From Notamacropus eugenii (taxonomy: Eukaryota; Chordata; Mammalia; Diprotodontia; Macropodidae), in contig NC_092872.1 in the NCBI RefSeq assembly GCF_028372415.1, positions 91,866,575 to 91,930,574 on the forward strand: a stretch of 64,000 bases of DNA. Direction: 5' to 3'. The position numbers and the translations under genes were made by a program. Each line of letters starts with the position of its first letter. Position 1 is the first letter of the stretch. Below, in pieces: positions 22,605 through 35,700 of the stretch. Below the pieces are notes generated by a model. It saw nothing but the letters and a program-made list of their open reading frames with translations. It was not told the origin of the DNA and did not search any database.

Positions 22605-23425
22605 TTTTATTTTATTGTATTTTTAATTTGTGGAATAAAACATGTATTTCAGTAATAGTACAATAAAAATATGATTGCATATGAAACTATAAATCTTCTA
22701 TGTACAACTTACTGTCCTTCAAATACACAACAAATTATCATGTATATTTCTTTTTTTTATTTCCCTCCCCCCCACCCTAGAGATGGCTACCATTAGACAC
22801 AAATAGGTACACACACACACACACACATACACATGCACGCATACATGCACACACACACATATATAATTATTCTATATATGCTTCTATTTATCAATCCTTC
22901 CTTTGGATGCAGATAGCATCTTTCTTCATATGTCCTTTATAGTTAATATGGGTATTTATAATAGTCAAAGCAACTTATTTGCTCAGTTATTCTTAAAACA
23001 ATAATGCTTTTACTGTAGAAAATGATCTCTTCATTCTGCTCATTTTGCTCTTCATTATTTCATGTAAGTCTTTTCATGTTTTTCTAAAGTCACTGAGCTC
23101 ATCATTTCTTATAGCACAGTAATATTCCATCACAATCATATACTATAAATTTTTCAGCCATTCCCCAGTTGATGGGTATCCCAGCAATTTCCAGCTCTTT
23201 CCCACCACAAAGAGTTGATGTAAACATTTTAGAACATTTAGGTTCTTCTCCTTTTTCTCTGTTTATCTTTGGAAATAGCCCAAGTGGTAGTATTGCAGGG
23301 TCAAAGGGGTATACAGGTACAGGTAGTTTAATAACTCTTTGAGCATAAGTCCAGATTGCTCTCCAAAGTGGTTGGATCAGATCACAATTCCACAACAAAT
23401 TAGTGTACCAATTTTTCCACATCCT
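22605..23425 (-). mobile_element. L1 ORF2 C-terminus and 3' UTR, antisense
   Basis: The minus-strand open frame at 23422-23102 reads NCDLIQPLWRAIWTYAQR, FDPAILPLGLFPKINREKG and GIPINWGMAEKFIVYDCDGI, the end of L1 ORF2. An L1 3' UTR follows. A (CA)n run lies at 22809-22856. Confidence 0.85.
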
Positions 23426-23429
23426 GATC

Positions 23430-24165
23430 CATGCTTTCCAAAACTAGACTCACAAACTCAACCCCCCACCAAAGGTACAACTGTGGAAAGGGGAAGCCCA
23501 TCTCTGGTGACCTAGTTTATATCTAAAGAAAGGTCAATGGTCCAGTCAGAGACTTCAGAGAAACAGACCCCTTAATGAGTTCAAATTCTATAGATAATAT
23601 GTCATATCAGTTGGGACTCGTTCAAGGTTAAGTTTTACTGAAAGATTATTGGGAAGAGAGAGACAGGAGAAGAAAAAAAGAAGAAAGGGAGAGAATCAAA
23701 ATACAATTCAGATATACAAACTAACATACAGAGTCAAATTCACATAAGGGCAGTGCTTCATCAGAAATCACAGAGAGATGGGTTCATTCAATTGGTCCAT
23801 TCAAGTGGAAAGGCTTGGTCCCATGGGGAGTAGCATGCTCCCAGGGAGGGGAGATATAGTCCAAAGCACCCTTCTGAGAGTGGGATACTTAAACCCTGAT
23901 CTTAGTGGACACCTATAGCTGGCCAATTTGCATTTCAAGGTTCAGGGCACACAGGGGATTTTTTTGTGGTACACAGGTGCAAAGGGAAAAACAAAATGGT
24001 AGCCGGAAAAATATTATTTTGGAGCACACAGTTGCATTAACCTCAAAATATTAATGTCAGTATTTTTTCATGGCCTAACCTTAGAGCAATAGTTTCCATG
24101 CATAGATTTTATAAGCTACAATCTCCCTTAAAGAGAGATGGTCATGTTGGTCTCAAGATCACCAG
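23430..24165 (-). mobile_element. Possible LTR-type segment
   Basis: On the minus strand there is a TATA-like TTTAAGTATCCC near 23890 and an AGTAAA about 230 bases downstream, an LTR-like spacing. There is no second copy in the window and the ends are unclear. It could be another repeat class. Confidence 0.3.
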
Positions 24166-24170
24166 GCCTT

Positions 24171-24400
24171 AGAAGGTTATTGCAATAGCCCATACAGGGA
24201 GGAATAAGGTCTTATATTTGGAAAGTAGAAATAAGAATAGAGAGGAAGGGAAGAGATATGAAATATTACACAAATAGAACTGTTAAGATTCAGTAAATGA
24301 TTAGGTTATGAGGGAGAGGGAAAAGGCAAAGAAAACTTCAAGATTACAGACGTAGGAAGCAGTGGATGGTGGTACCTACTACTGAAACAAACAAGGAAGT
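24171..24400 (+). repeat. LINE2 fragment, right of nested insertion
   Basis: AGAAGGTTATTGCAATAGCC and the following sequence continue the L2 from 22534. AGAAGGT is present at both edges. Confidence 0.55.
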
Positions 24401-24879
24401 CAAAACTTGTACTCCACTGGCATTGCCCTCAAAAATACAGGACCACCTTCATGCCATGAAGTGATATCAGAGAAAGACTTCATTGGAAGGTCTTATACAT
24501 AGACCTGAGACTGAATTGTCTTATTGATAGCTGAGTAAAAATCTACCTAACCCAATACTTGGTCCGTTAGACCAAGACTTCCAGAAATCACCCCTTTCTC
24601 CCATTCTGAAAGAGTTAATCTATTCATTTTGGAGATTCCGACCTATAGAGTTATTCTGATTGATTGATGAAAAATTAACCTATATTATATTTTAGCTGGT
24701 AATGGACAATGTTTATATCCCATCCAGTAATCCACCATTATACCAGGGCCTATCCAACACAAATACCTTGCAGCCTTTCCTGTCACATGTCCCCTCCCCA
24801 CTTCTGCCTTTTACTGTAGTTCTGGTAACAATAATCAAATAAATACCGCATCACTAGTGGAAGAGGTGTGACAATTTAC

Positions 24880-25078
24880 TTTCATATGCCTCTACCCAAA
24901 ACCCCTATGACTGCCCAGATCTAAACTCCATTTCCCTAGACACTAGTCTCCTCTTATATGTTGCAGTGCTCCTCTCCCTCTTTAGAATGCAGAATCCTTG
25001 AAGTCAGAGACTGTCTCACATGTATATTCTTCTAAGTGCCTAGTATGTAATTGCTTAATAAATGATTGTTGATAGATG
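24880..25078 (+). repeat. LINE2 3' end
   Basis: AATCCTTGAAGTCAGAGACT, AAGTGCCTAGTATGTAA and TGCTTAATAAATGATTG match the L2 terminus. Confidence 0.75.
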
Positions 25079-25253
25079 CTGCGTCTGACTTCATGACCCC
25101 ATTTGGGGTTTTCTTGGCAAAGATACTGGAGAGGTTTGCCATTTCCTTCTTCAAATAATTTTACAGATGAGGAAATAGAGGCAAACAGGGTTAAGTGACT
25201 TGGCCAGAGTCACACAGCTAGTAAGTGTCCGTATTGCGCCACCTAGCCGCCCT
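25079..25253 (-). repeat. SINE with RTE-type tail, antisense
   Basis: TGACCCCATTTGGGGTTTTC, TTTACAGATGAGGAAATAG, GTCACACAGCTAGTAAGTGT and GCGCCACCTAGCCGCC occur in the order expected for the reversed SINE. It abuts the L2 end exactly. Confidence 0.85.
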
Positions 25254-26039
25254 GACTGATAGATTGATCGATAACTGGCCCTTAATATATACTAATTGAA
25301 CTGACTTCAGTTTTTAGTGACACTAACTTATACATTTATAACTGCATATAACAAAATTTTATGATTTCTATTTTCTTTGTTCTTTCTATGAGAATACTTT
25401 TTCTTTTCTTGGTAATTCAAAAACAGATATTCAGCGCATATTATATGCCTATCATCGGGCTAAGAATTGAGATGTCGCGGGTCTTCTTACACTTCTTTCT
25501 CTTAAACAGTCAGCAGGCTAATCTGGCCCTGGTATCAGGATCTTCATCCCTAAACTCACCTGTCTTGAGATTGCCCAGCCAGGGAGTCAAGAATTAAACC
25601 ACGTGGAAGTTGGGATGGAAGACGTGGGAAAAGGGAAAGGGGACGTTCATCCGAAGTTGACACCTCCGGTACCCTCCTTTCTGACCCTTACCCTCTAACA
25701 CGCCCTCTGGTAACTACTTGTATGCCACAGGTTTTTTAAAAAATGCTCTATAAATATTGACTCATTAATGGGATCCTTTCCCAAGGAAGGGAGGAGGTAA
25801 GCCAGGAAAAGGATGGAGAAAAGTTGAAGTGAGAGCAGTCGGAGGGAGGTGCTTCTCAGACCCGGGCGATTTCTTCTCACCCAAGAGCTAGGCTTAGGTG
25901 GAGGTCAGCTGATGGGGACCAAGGTGTTAAGGACAGATCCCTCAAACCAGAGGGGGAAAGTCAGAACAGGAACTCAGCTACCCCAGCCCAGTGACTCCTC
26001 CCAGGTAGCCAGCCCCCTCCAGCACTGGTCAGCCGGACG

Positions 26040-26770
26040 GGGGTGGGGTCAGGGCGGGGTAAGGGTGGAATGCTGGCGGTGGGGGCTGGCGGGGCGAGAT
26101 AACTAGAGCGGCTAGGTGTCTGGACAGGGCCGCACTTACACCTGCAGCCCGGACGAGATGGAACTTCTTCCGCTCCTGCTACTATGGCTCTTCTCAACTG
26201 GTGAGTGTGGAAACCTCTCAGAGCGCGCGCTCCTTCCCACTCCCAACACCGCTCTGCCGATCGGTGGAGAGGAGGAGGAAAATCTGGGAACCCAGGGGGA
26301 CCTAGGGCTCCTATCCGTTCCTAGCATCAAAGACTCCGTCCGCACTTGTCCCCTTTGGTCCCAGATCTCGAAGTCACCCTCTTCCTCCGGCTCTCTTCCG
26401 AAGTCTAGCTGAATAGGAGGTGGGAGGGTGAGGAGAGAAGGAGGCGCCAGCTTCCTTGCCCCGGGCAGGGCTGTGGGATTTTTCTGGGAGAGAGAATTTG
26501 GGGGATTGCCTACTTCTCTGAACTGAACACAAAACACAGGAAACCTAAATATCCGTGAAATCTACCGCGGCAGGGAAATGGAGTGGACTTTAATCACTAC
26601 GGAGAGTAGGGGGCGGGTTGTTGCCCTGTACAGGGAATAAGGGTAGGGGCGAGATCAGGCGGCAACAGGTGGAAACGAACCTCTAGCGTGCTTTCGGAGG
26701 GGAAAAGACGCGTCGAAGGGCAGTCTCAGAGTGGGTGTCGGTAGGAGGGAAAAAGCGCCTCGTCCGCCTT
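26040..26770. promoter_or_regulatory. PLA2G10: CpG-rich promoter region of PLA2G10
   Basis: GC and CpG content rise sharply around exon 1 (for example GAGCGCGCGC, GACGCGTCG, AGCGCCTCGTCCGCC), against an AT-rich background. A GC-box-like GGGCGGGGT lies at 26052-26060, about 100 bases before the start codon. No TATA box is seen at a suitable place. The 98- and 133-codon open frames here result from GC-rich sequence, not extra genes. Confidence 0.6.
26158..26200 (+). CDS. PLA2G10: PLA2G10 coding exon 1
   Basis: Encodes MELLPLLLLWLFST plus one base. The donor is G|GTGAGT. An in-frame GTG lies upstream at 26116, but there is no reason to prefer it over this ATG, which begins directly at the hydrophobic signal. 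Confidence 0.9.
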
Positions 26771-29700
26771 GCTTTGGTGATGGTGGGGATATGGATGGGC
26801 TTCTCTGTTTATGTACTTAAGCCTTGGATCCTTTTTTTAGCTTTCCCTGGCTGAGATCTCTACTTCTTCCCAACTACCAAGTACTTGAAACATGCTTGTT
26901 AGGAAGGCTCCCAAAGTACAGGGTATGTAATCACTTCGGACTGCTAGCCAGAGCTGGTAGAGGGTAGGAGGGCAGGATGATTCCTAAGGATAAATCAAGA
27001 AAAAGGAACTGTTATTGCTTGAGACGGGCTCTGTTTTCTATAACCAAAGCACTTCAGCTTGCCTCCAGTATACTTAAACCCAACTGTCACTGCCAGACAT
27101 ACACGAGACATAGTTTCATTAAAGGGGCCTGCTGGAGTATTTTCTTTGGTCAGCATACACTGCTCCCTCTATGTTCCCCATGCTGGCTCTTAGGAGGTAT
27201 TTGGGTCCAACCAGTCAACTACATGGGGAGATGGGTGGATGGAGGGAGGGAGGACAGAAATTCAAACTGAATGTTTATTGTAGATCTGGCAAGGATCAGT
27301 AAGATAGGGGTTAACCCTTGAACATTGGAAAGTGGGATGGGGTGGGAGTTTGGGGTGTATGTGGAAATCTTTTAATGACCAGGTTGGAAGGAAAAGTAAG
27401 TGGAGTCTGAAAGGAGGGTCCCTTATGTTCCCCCCTTCACAGAGGCAGCTAAGGGGCACAGTGGATAGACTGCTTGTTCTGTAGTCAGAAAGACCATAAT
27501 TTACAAATACCAGACCCTTAGTAGCTTTGTGACCCTAAGCAAAGAACTTGAATTCTGTCTGCCTCAGTTTCCTCAACTGTAAATTGGGTCATAACAACAC
27601 TTATCTCCTAGGGTTGTTGTGAGGATCAGTTTAGATATTTGAAAGGATTTAGCACAATGCTTGGTATACAGTAGGCCCTTAACAAATGCTTTTTCTCTTC
27701 CTTCTCCAATCTCACACCCCCCACACACTGACAATATTCTATCAGGGGGAGTGCTCAACTTTCTTATTAGTCTCACTTTTTCTGCCCTCACTTGGTACTC
27801 TTTTTATTAGTTCCCCCCCTGGCTGGATCTAGGACTCAAACAAGCTCCCTGTGGGGTTACATGTACTTCCTAGGCAGAGCAAATAAAAATATAAGGGCTT
27901 TACACTTAATGGGGGGGGGGGCTTCAACAGAATTGCAATAAATTGATGAAGCTGGTTTTTAGTGTCTGTCCCTCTCCTTTTGGGACCTTCTCCATCCTGG
28001 GTGTCTACTGCTAAACACTTGCCTTTCTGAGGCAGTATCCCAAGATCTGGGTTTCCTCCCCACCTTCCATTTCTCCCTCCATCAATTTCAGTCTCATCCT
28101 TGATTTCCTCTCAGCTAGCTGCCTGCTTGAACAGTAAAGTGGTGATGAGTAAATCCTTTCAGCAACTTGGGAGGTTAATGACTAATAAAAAAAGCCCTTA
28201 ATAAGTAAATGAGGGAAGTCTGTATTTTAATGGATGACTCTAGAAAATGAAAATTCTTACTTCTTAAGAAATTCATCTCTGTTTAGCTATTGGGAAGTAA
28301 GATTTTATGGGGATAAAATGCGTCACTTTGGTGTTCCTTAAATCATAAGATTTTGTTGAGTCATTTTAGTTATAGTCAACTCTCCATGACCCCCATTTGG
28401 GATTTTCTTGGCAAAGATACTGGAATGGTTTGCCATTTCTTTTTTTTTACAGATGAGGAAACTGAGGCAAACAGAATAAAGTCACTTGCTCAGGGTCATA
28501 CAGCTAGTAAGTGTCTGAGGCAGGATTCGGACTCATGAAGATGACACTTCCTGACTCCAGTCCTGGCTCTCTATCCACCTAGCTAACCTTATTTATAAGA
28601 CTGACTTCGTTCAAATATTTTTCACTCTTTCATCTTGAGCCAGGGGGTTATTTACATACATTGAAAAGGCTTCCCCTTTCTTGGAGGATTTGCTCAGAGG
28701 AGGTTTTTGGGTTGATTATCTGTAAGATCTTTCTACCATCTCCTCTCTCCACCCCTACATTAAGAGAGGCATGAAACAATCATTTTATATGTCCCAATAA
28801 AGAACTTGATAAGATTTTTTTTAATTATCTTGGAATACATAAAGGCATGTTGCCATCATTCTTACTTCCTCTTCACTGGGAACAAATGGGCACACAGAGG
28901 TTGGATACAAGCATGGACACTATAGTGAGTTTTGCTAAACTTTGAAACAGGCTCTATGAACAAGTGCCATCCCCCTTCTTTCAAGGTCTCATTTTTGAGA
29001 CATGGAAACAAGGCTATCAATTCATGGACTTCTACATGGTCCTTCCAGCCCTGGAATTCTGGAAGTGAATGAGCTTGGGCACACTTTGGTTCCAGAGCTA
29101 TTCTTAGTCACTTCAAATGGGGTCTTGCACTGTTGGGTAGTAAGCAAGGAGGGAGAAGATAACCACTAGCCCTTCTACCACCAAGGCAAATCTCTCCTTC
29201 CATATGCCACAGAAGTGGTCTTTTGGTGCTTTGCTTACCCTTCTAAAATGACCTTCATGTTCATTTTAACCTCATTTCATGTTAAAAAAAAAAACTGCAG
29301 TAAGGGAATGTGGGGAGAAGGAGGGGAAGCTGATAATCAAACCCTTCCAGGGTTCTGACAGATCCCTTCTAACTTGAATTTTTCCCCCTCTCAGTTTCAG
29401 GGAAATCTCATGTGCATCGGAGGGGACTCTTAGAGCTGGCAGGAGCTCTCAGCTGTTCCACAAGCCGCTCAGCACTGGCTTATATGAGCTATGGCTGCTA
29501 CTGTGGTATTGGAGGAACTGGTTGGCCCCGGGACAAAAGTGATTGGTAGGTATCATCCCAGACCTCAAGTCTTCCCAAGAGCCTGTCTGGACTGACCCTG
29601 TTCAGATCATGTAGCTAGGAATACTATACTACTTGACTTTTTCCTCATCTATCTTCCCATAATCTCCTGAAGAATGGTTTTGATTTTTGTTCTGGCTTAG

Positions 29701-32700
29701 GGTCAAGTGCAGAGAAATAATCAAAAAAAGGTTTGGCCCAATAGATATCCACTAGATGATTCAGGCACTTGGTGAGGCAGTGGGTTAGGCTTAAACGACC
29801 ACACTCTCTTTACTGAACCACACATGACCAAAGATATCCATTTGTAAGGTGACAGGTGACAGGGTTAGCATGTAGTTTATTGTCAACAGAGAAATACTGA
29901 TTAACACAGGGATTCAGCCCAAAACTTTAATGGTTTTTTTGAGTGCTCTAACCCAGTAAAAAAAATTTTTAATTTTTGGAAGTAACCATATTATATTAAC
30001 CTGGATCCTTCATCTTGAGATGGTTGGACCTAGTTTGTTTCAGTGGATAAGAGTGCTGGATTTGGAGTCAGAAAGACCCTTACCTTCTAGGAGTGTTTAG
30101 ATGATAAAACGAGATGTTATTATTCTAGTGAAATCCAGACATCTCTGCTTTTCCATCTGTCTTCTAAGCTACCTAGAAGTTTTTAAGGACCCAGGCCATA
30201 GAAAAGGCCCAATCTCTTTTGAAATGGCAACTCAGAGATGAACACAGACTAGAATCCTGCTATTTTAAGTACATTTTTTCCCCAGGGGTCCATGGGGATC
30301 TTTGGGGCTTAGCCTTCAATTTGAAGACTGATGACTTGCTTAAAAATACTTGTTTACTGGCCAGTTGCTAGGATATCAAACATTAAATACTGGATCTGTT
30401 ATAGATTTTGTCACCAAGTGGCCCAGGAGAAAATAGTTCATGGTGTTTTGTCATTCAGTACCAAAAATTCATTTGGACCCCTACTCTATTCCAATCAGTT
30501 TGCTATGATTCCCTAGTGATTATAAGTTCTGTATTGTAGGCCCCAGAGGTGTGAGCTTGCTTAATCACAGGAATCATAGAAACCTAACTAGAGTTTCTCT
30601 ACTCTTTTTCACTTGTCAAGGTTGACCAATCCCAGTATGGTGGTGACTCAATTACATGGAAATTCCTTCAACTTATTTTTCTAACTCCAGACCACTCTTG
30701 TCCAACATGAACAGGTGACCATCTTATGATCATCTAGTCAGTGGCACCATGTTTCTCCCAACCTGAGACAACCCACCCCCCCACATACCTCCTTAGCATA
30801 TCATTTCTAGCTGATGATCATTTTTCACTCATGAAGCAAAGTCTATCAACCAGTGGGACTCTGTACTTTGTATATAGCCCCTTTAGAGTAGTTAGGTATC
30901 AAGCCTTATAAGACTAAGGCCCTGGAAGAAGGGAGCATCTCAGATGGTGATGAAGATCTGAGATCTACTTCATTAGAAGGGGACCATGGACCCCTAATAC
31001 AGTGTCATTGGCTCAGAGCTCTGCCTTAGTCTCTTTTATTGTAGGTTGGACAATTTTAAGTCCCACACTTGTCTCCTATCCCCTTCTTTTTCTTTTTCTC
31101 TACAAATCTTGCCTTGCTTATCCACTTCTTAATTCCTTTTTCTCTGTCTCTTCCTCTTTCTTGGTAATAATAATAAACAATTTACATTAATATAACATAT
31201 CAACCTTCTCCGCCAGGTTAAGTACTGAGTTAAGTACTGAGTACTCAGTTAAGTACTGAGAAAAGAATTCAGTCAATACTTGGTGAATCCCTGAGTGCAG
31301 AAATCATGCTATGTACTTATTTTCAATATTCCACAGCCCCTAAAATTGGACAGATCAATAATGACTAAAAAAATGATATGCGAGGGACACACCTAATTGT
31401 CTAAATAAATGCTGGGAGTTGAAATGGCACCTTCCCACAACACGTTCCATGGTACCCTTGTTAGGAACACAACTTGGAAATGGGTCGAGTCCACTACAGC
31501 ATTTCTGATGTTCTTTGCTAATCATAGATCTCATCATGGAGAATGGGTGAGTGGAGGAGGAAAGTGACCTGTGATTTTGTATTTCCCTCCTATGACTTCA
31601 CTTTTGTTAATTTTGTCTCCCTCTCCGACCATCTAAAATTCAAGGGTTTGGGGATTTTTTTGTTTTTGTTTTACACGTGTAGTTAAGATCTTAGTCCCTC
31701 AAACTGCATCTATAACCTTTCTTGTTATCTCCAGGTGCTGCCAAAAACATGACTGCTGTTATGAAAAGGTGGAGGAGGCTGGTTGTTCCCCCAAGATGGA
31801 ACGCTATGATTGGGAATGCAGAGAACAGAAGGTGGAATGTGGTAAGTCAAGAGAGTCTTCCTTCCTAGCCCACCCCTTGCAATCACGTTCTTTTCTTTGG
31901 TAAAAGCCTGGTTGTACCCTAAAAGCTGGACTGAATCTGGTCCTTTATTTAGCAAATCTCAAAAAGGTCTGTTAGATAGTATTCTTTTAAGTGGAATACT
32001 GAACTGGTCACTGAATTATGGCAGGTTAGATTTGGCAGAAATTCCAGCCTGGAATATTTGAGTTAGAATCCTCCCTGTGACATTTACACAGGACCTAGTG
32101 GACAGGGTACTGGATTTGAAGTCAGGAAGACTTAGGCTCAAATCCTAACACAGACTAGCTGCCACCCAAGGACTCAAGAGAATGGGAAGAGATGAAAAGT
32201 ACAGATGTCAGTAGTCAAATTGGCAAAGGAAGATAGGGCAGATAACTTTGATTCCATCTGTGGGAGAGCTATTTCAGTGACCCATGAGTACTTCCCAGTG
32301 AACCAGAGGGGAAGGAAGGATTTTGATTTTACTAAAATCACCTTTTCAATGTGGGGAGGGTTCTCAAATTATCAAAACTTACAGCAATTTAGCCCAAGTG
32401 GCCAGAATATGGGAGCCAAGCAATGAGACCAAAAAGTAGACAGACTATATATAGACTACACACTGTAGCACGCTGGCATTGATCTTTATTGGTGGAGGTA
32501 ATTTTCTCACCAAAGAGCTCCTTAGGCAGATGAAATCACAGGTCAAACTACAAATTTCCACTAGGGGATGTCATAGAGCAAGGAAGAGAAACGTGAGTTT
32601 TACTAAAGCAAGCCTTCTTGGTGCTCCCTTTTTAGTATGTGTGTGTATTGACAAAGAAGATGGTAGCACAAGCTAAGACTTTCAGACTTATGATTATCTC

Positions 32701-35700
32701 TACCTCCCCTCCCCTCACCTGACAGCCACATTGTAGACTTGTCTAATAAAGATAGCATAGAGAGGGGGGGACAGTTTATTCTATTATTAAATCATTCTAA
32801 TAATCGAAACAGAGGGAAATGATTTATCTAATGTGCTCCAGAGAGATTAAATAACTTGTCTCTTGTCGTAAAGCTGTTTCATAGCAGAACTAGTACTAGA
32901 ATTATAGTTTCAGAAAAACATCTAATCTTATCCCCCTCATTTTACAGAAAGAGACTGCGTCCAGTAATTAATCAACCAACTTACCTAAGGTCATGGAGTT
33001 AGGGGCAGGTCCAGAACCAAAGGACAGAGTAGTGTTCTTTCTATTACAAGCAGTTAACTCTACATCACTAGTATTTTTAGTGAAATGGAACTTAAATAGC
33101 ACCTAAAATACTTTCCCCTCCCTCCTTAATGTTAGTGCCTTTCCTCTGCAATTATCTCTATCATGTATATATCTGTATATAACAGTCTGTACGGCTGTTT
33201 GCATATTATCTTCTCTACTGGACTATGAGCTCCTTGAGGACATTTCCTTTTCCAGTATGTCCCCATTTTACAGATGAGGGACTGAGGCAAATGGGGGTTG
33301 TGACTTGCCTCTGGTCAAGCAGCTAGTGTCTGATGCTGCATTTAAACGCAGATCTTCCTAACTGGAAGGCTGTTGCTCTATCCACCGTACCACTCAGCTG
33401 CCCGGCTCAATACATAGTGTGTGCTTAATACCTGTTAACTGACTTGACTGACCTTGAAGGTGCATATTATGTTGTTTTCACTGAATGAATATTGTTTTCA
33501 ATATATTTGTTTACATACCTTTGGTTTATGTTTGTCATGCAGCATTGGTTTAAATACATACATACCACTACTGAACTCCCTCCCCCCCCCCCACCGGAGG
33601 AAATAGCCCACCTCACCCTGTTTGGAAATACTCTAAATAGTGTTCTCCTTTTTATTTTAAATTATATGTTTGCCCAACTTCCATTTATGGGACAAGCTTA
33701 AATATTAAGTAAAAATGGAGAACGGTAATATTTGCTCATACTCCTCCAATAATTTAAAATGTGGCCTGCAAACCACTTAGCTTTTCAGTCTTTATTGATG
33801 ATTTCTCTTGGGGATTGTTATCCTCCTATTTACATTAGTTCTTATGAAATCTTTGGTTCCCACAGCCTCTGGCTCCAGAAAGCTCAGCCAGCTTATTGTT
33901 TTGGAAAAATTAGACCACACCTTGCATAGACTGGGCCTGCAGCAAGGCTTTTATCCTGCTGTGTGCCCCAGCTCTGCATGCCTGATGTCTTGTTCTTCTA
34001 GGAACATGGCTCAGAAAACCAGTTACATTTGGGAAAATAGCAAAATGTTCACCTCCCTCTCCCCGCCCCCCGCCCCACGTTCTCATTCCACAGGAACATC
34101 TCTGGTCTCATTAATTAACATTCTTCCCTTAGCCATAACTGAGGTTTGCAATATAGTGAAGGTGGCCCTTTGCTTTCCTGTTAAGCAGGATATATGGAAC
34201 AGTTCGCATCTTGGATGTCAATAAGCACATAAAATGCTACCTGGTCTGTTTTTTGGAGTACAATGTGCCAAGTCAGAAACAGGCAAGAGGGTGAAAAATG
34301 GGGGGGGGGAATACAATATGCCTTACAACAAATTGGGCTTGATGAGAGTGAAAAGTATGTTAGAATTGGAGTTCTTAGAAAATCACCTACCCAGTGATTG
34401 CTAATGGTTCTTTTTTTTCTGTTTTATGAAACTCCCAAGATAACTTAATTTACTACTCATGATACTCTTTATAATTACTTGCTGCTTAAGGCACCATTAA
34501 AAGATTTTTAACATGAACCCCTCGGACTATGGTTATGGAAATGATTTCCCCGGTGCAGAAATCCTCTTTACAGTATCCCACACCAAGACAGCATGTAATG
34601 TACTCTTTGCTGTAGTCTTTGCTCCAACACCTCTGGGGATGTCACTACTTCTCATCATCCCTAGAGACTAAGTTGAGGATGAAAAAGGTTAATACTCAAC
34701 CACATAACAAAAACAACCATAGAACAAAAACCAGAAGTAGGTATCAAATGCTGATTAGCAGGCTCTAAGTGTGTTCATACCTAATAAGGATTCTTGCTCT
34801 CAAAATCTACCCTGGAATCTGTCTGGTCCACTCAGAACTCTAGTTTAGACACCTGGGGTTTGCTTCCTGGTGCTTTTTGGAGCTTAGAGCATGTGGGATT
34901 TCAACCCTCCCTAATTATGTCTCTCAGAGTTGAGGTGGAAGTTTTTCTCAGGGTAAGTCAATGATAAAAGGGTTTGGTGACAAAACAAAGATCAGCTTGT
35001 TGACTTGAATTCGCCACACACACGTGGCCTGGACATATGGGCTCTTTCTCCTTTAGATATTCAACCATGGGTAACTTAGTCCATAAAATTCTCTTTAAGC
35101 CTGAGGCACAAACAAACGTCCTGGGTGGATTTGAACTCAAGTCTTTCTGACTTCGGAATGGAAGAACATATCATCCACTGAATCACGTTATAAAAGCTCA
35201 TGTTACTTTAGCATCAATATTCTAAAAACTCAAAAAGATGAAGCTATTAGCATACGAGAGTAGAAAGTTTTCTATCAAAACCCACTGCCTTCTGAATTTT
35301 TGCTTAATTATGCATATATTGGTTACAAGGCTTTTGTTTTTATTTTTTTCCAATGGGTAAAAAGAGAAAAAAATTTTTGTTGATTGAAAAAATTAAATTC
35401 CATTTTTAAAAAAGAAAGAAAAAAAGTTTATTCAACAACTGTTACTTACAGAGCTTCAACATTCAAGAATGGCTCTTTCCAGATGTCTAAAGCAAAACCT
35501 TTCACATAGCATGTCTTTACCAGCCCCTGGGCAAAGACAAGGGAGGATAACCTGCTATTATACCAAAGCTTAAAGATGAGGCCTAAATCATAGTGAGGAT
35601 AACGATAAATATGAAAATAAAGAGGTGAAAAAAATAACCACTTTTAATGCTGTGACTCCTCTGAAATTTTGTTAGCGCAAGAAAGTGCAATAGATTGAAA

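Noticed and set aside
26116-26537. 98-codon plus and 133-codon minus frames around PLA2G10 exon 1
   Set aside because: The plus frame runs from exon 1 through the donor into the intron; the minus frame reflects the GC-rich promoter.
33808-34224. 138-codon plus-strand open frame in PLA2G10 intron 3
   Set aside because: No domain or family resemblance, no promoter, splice or poly(A) context; likely chance.
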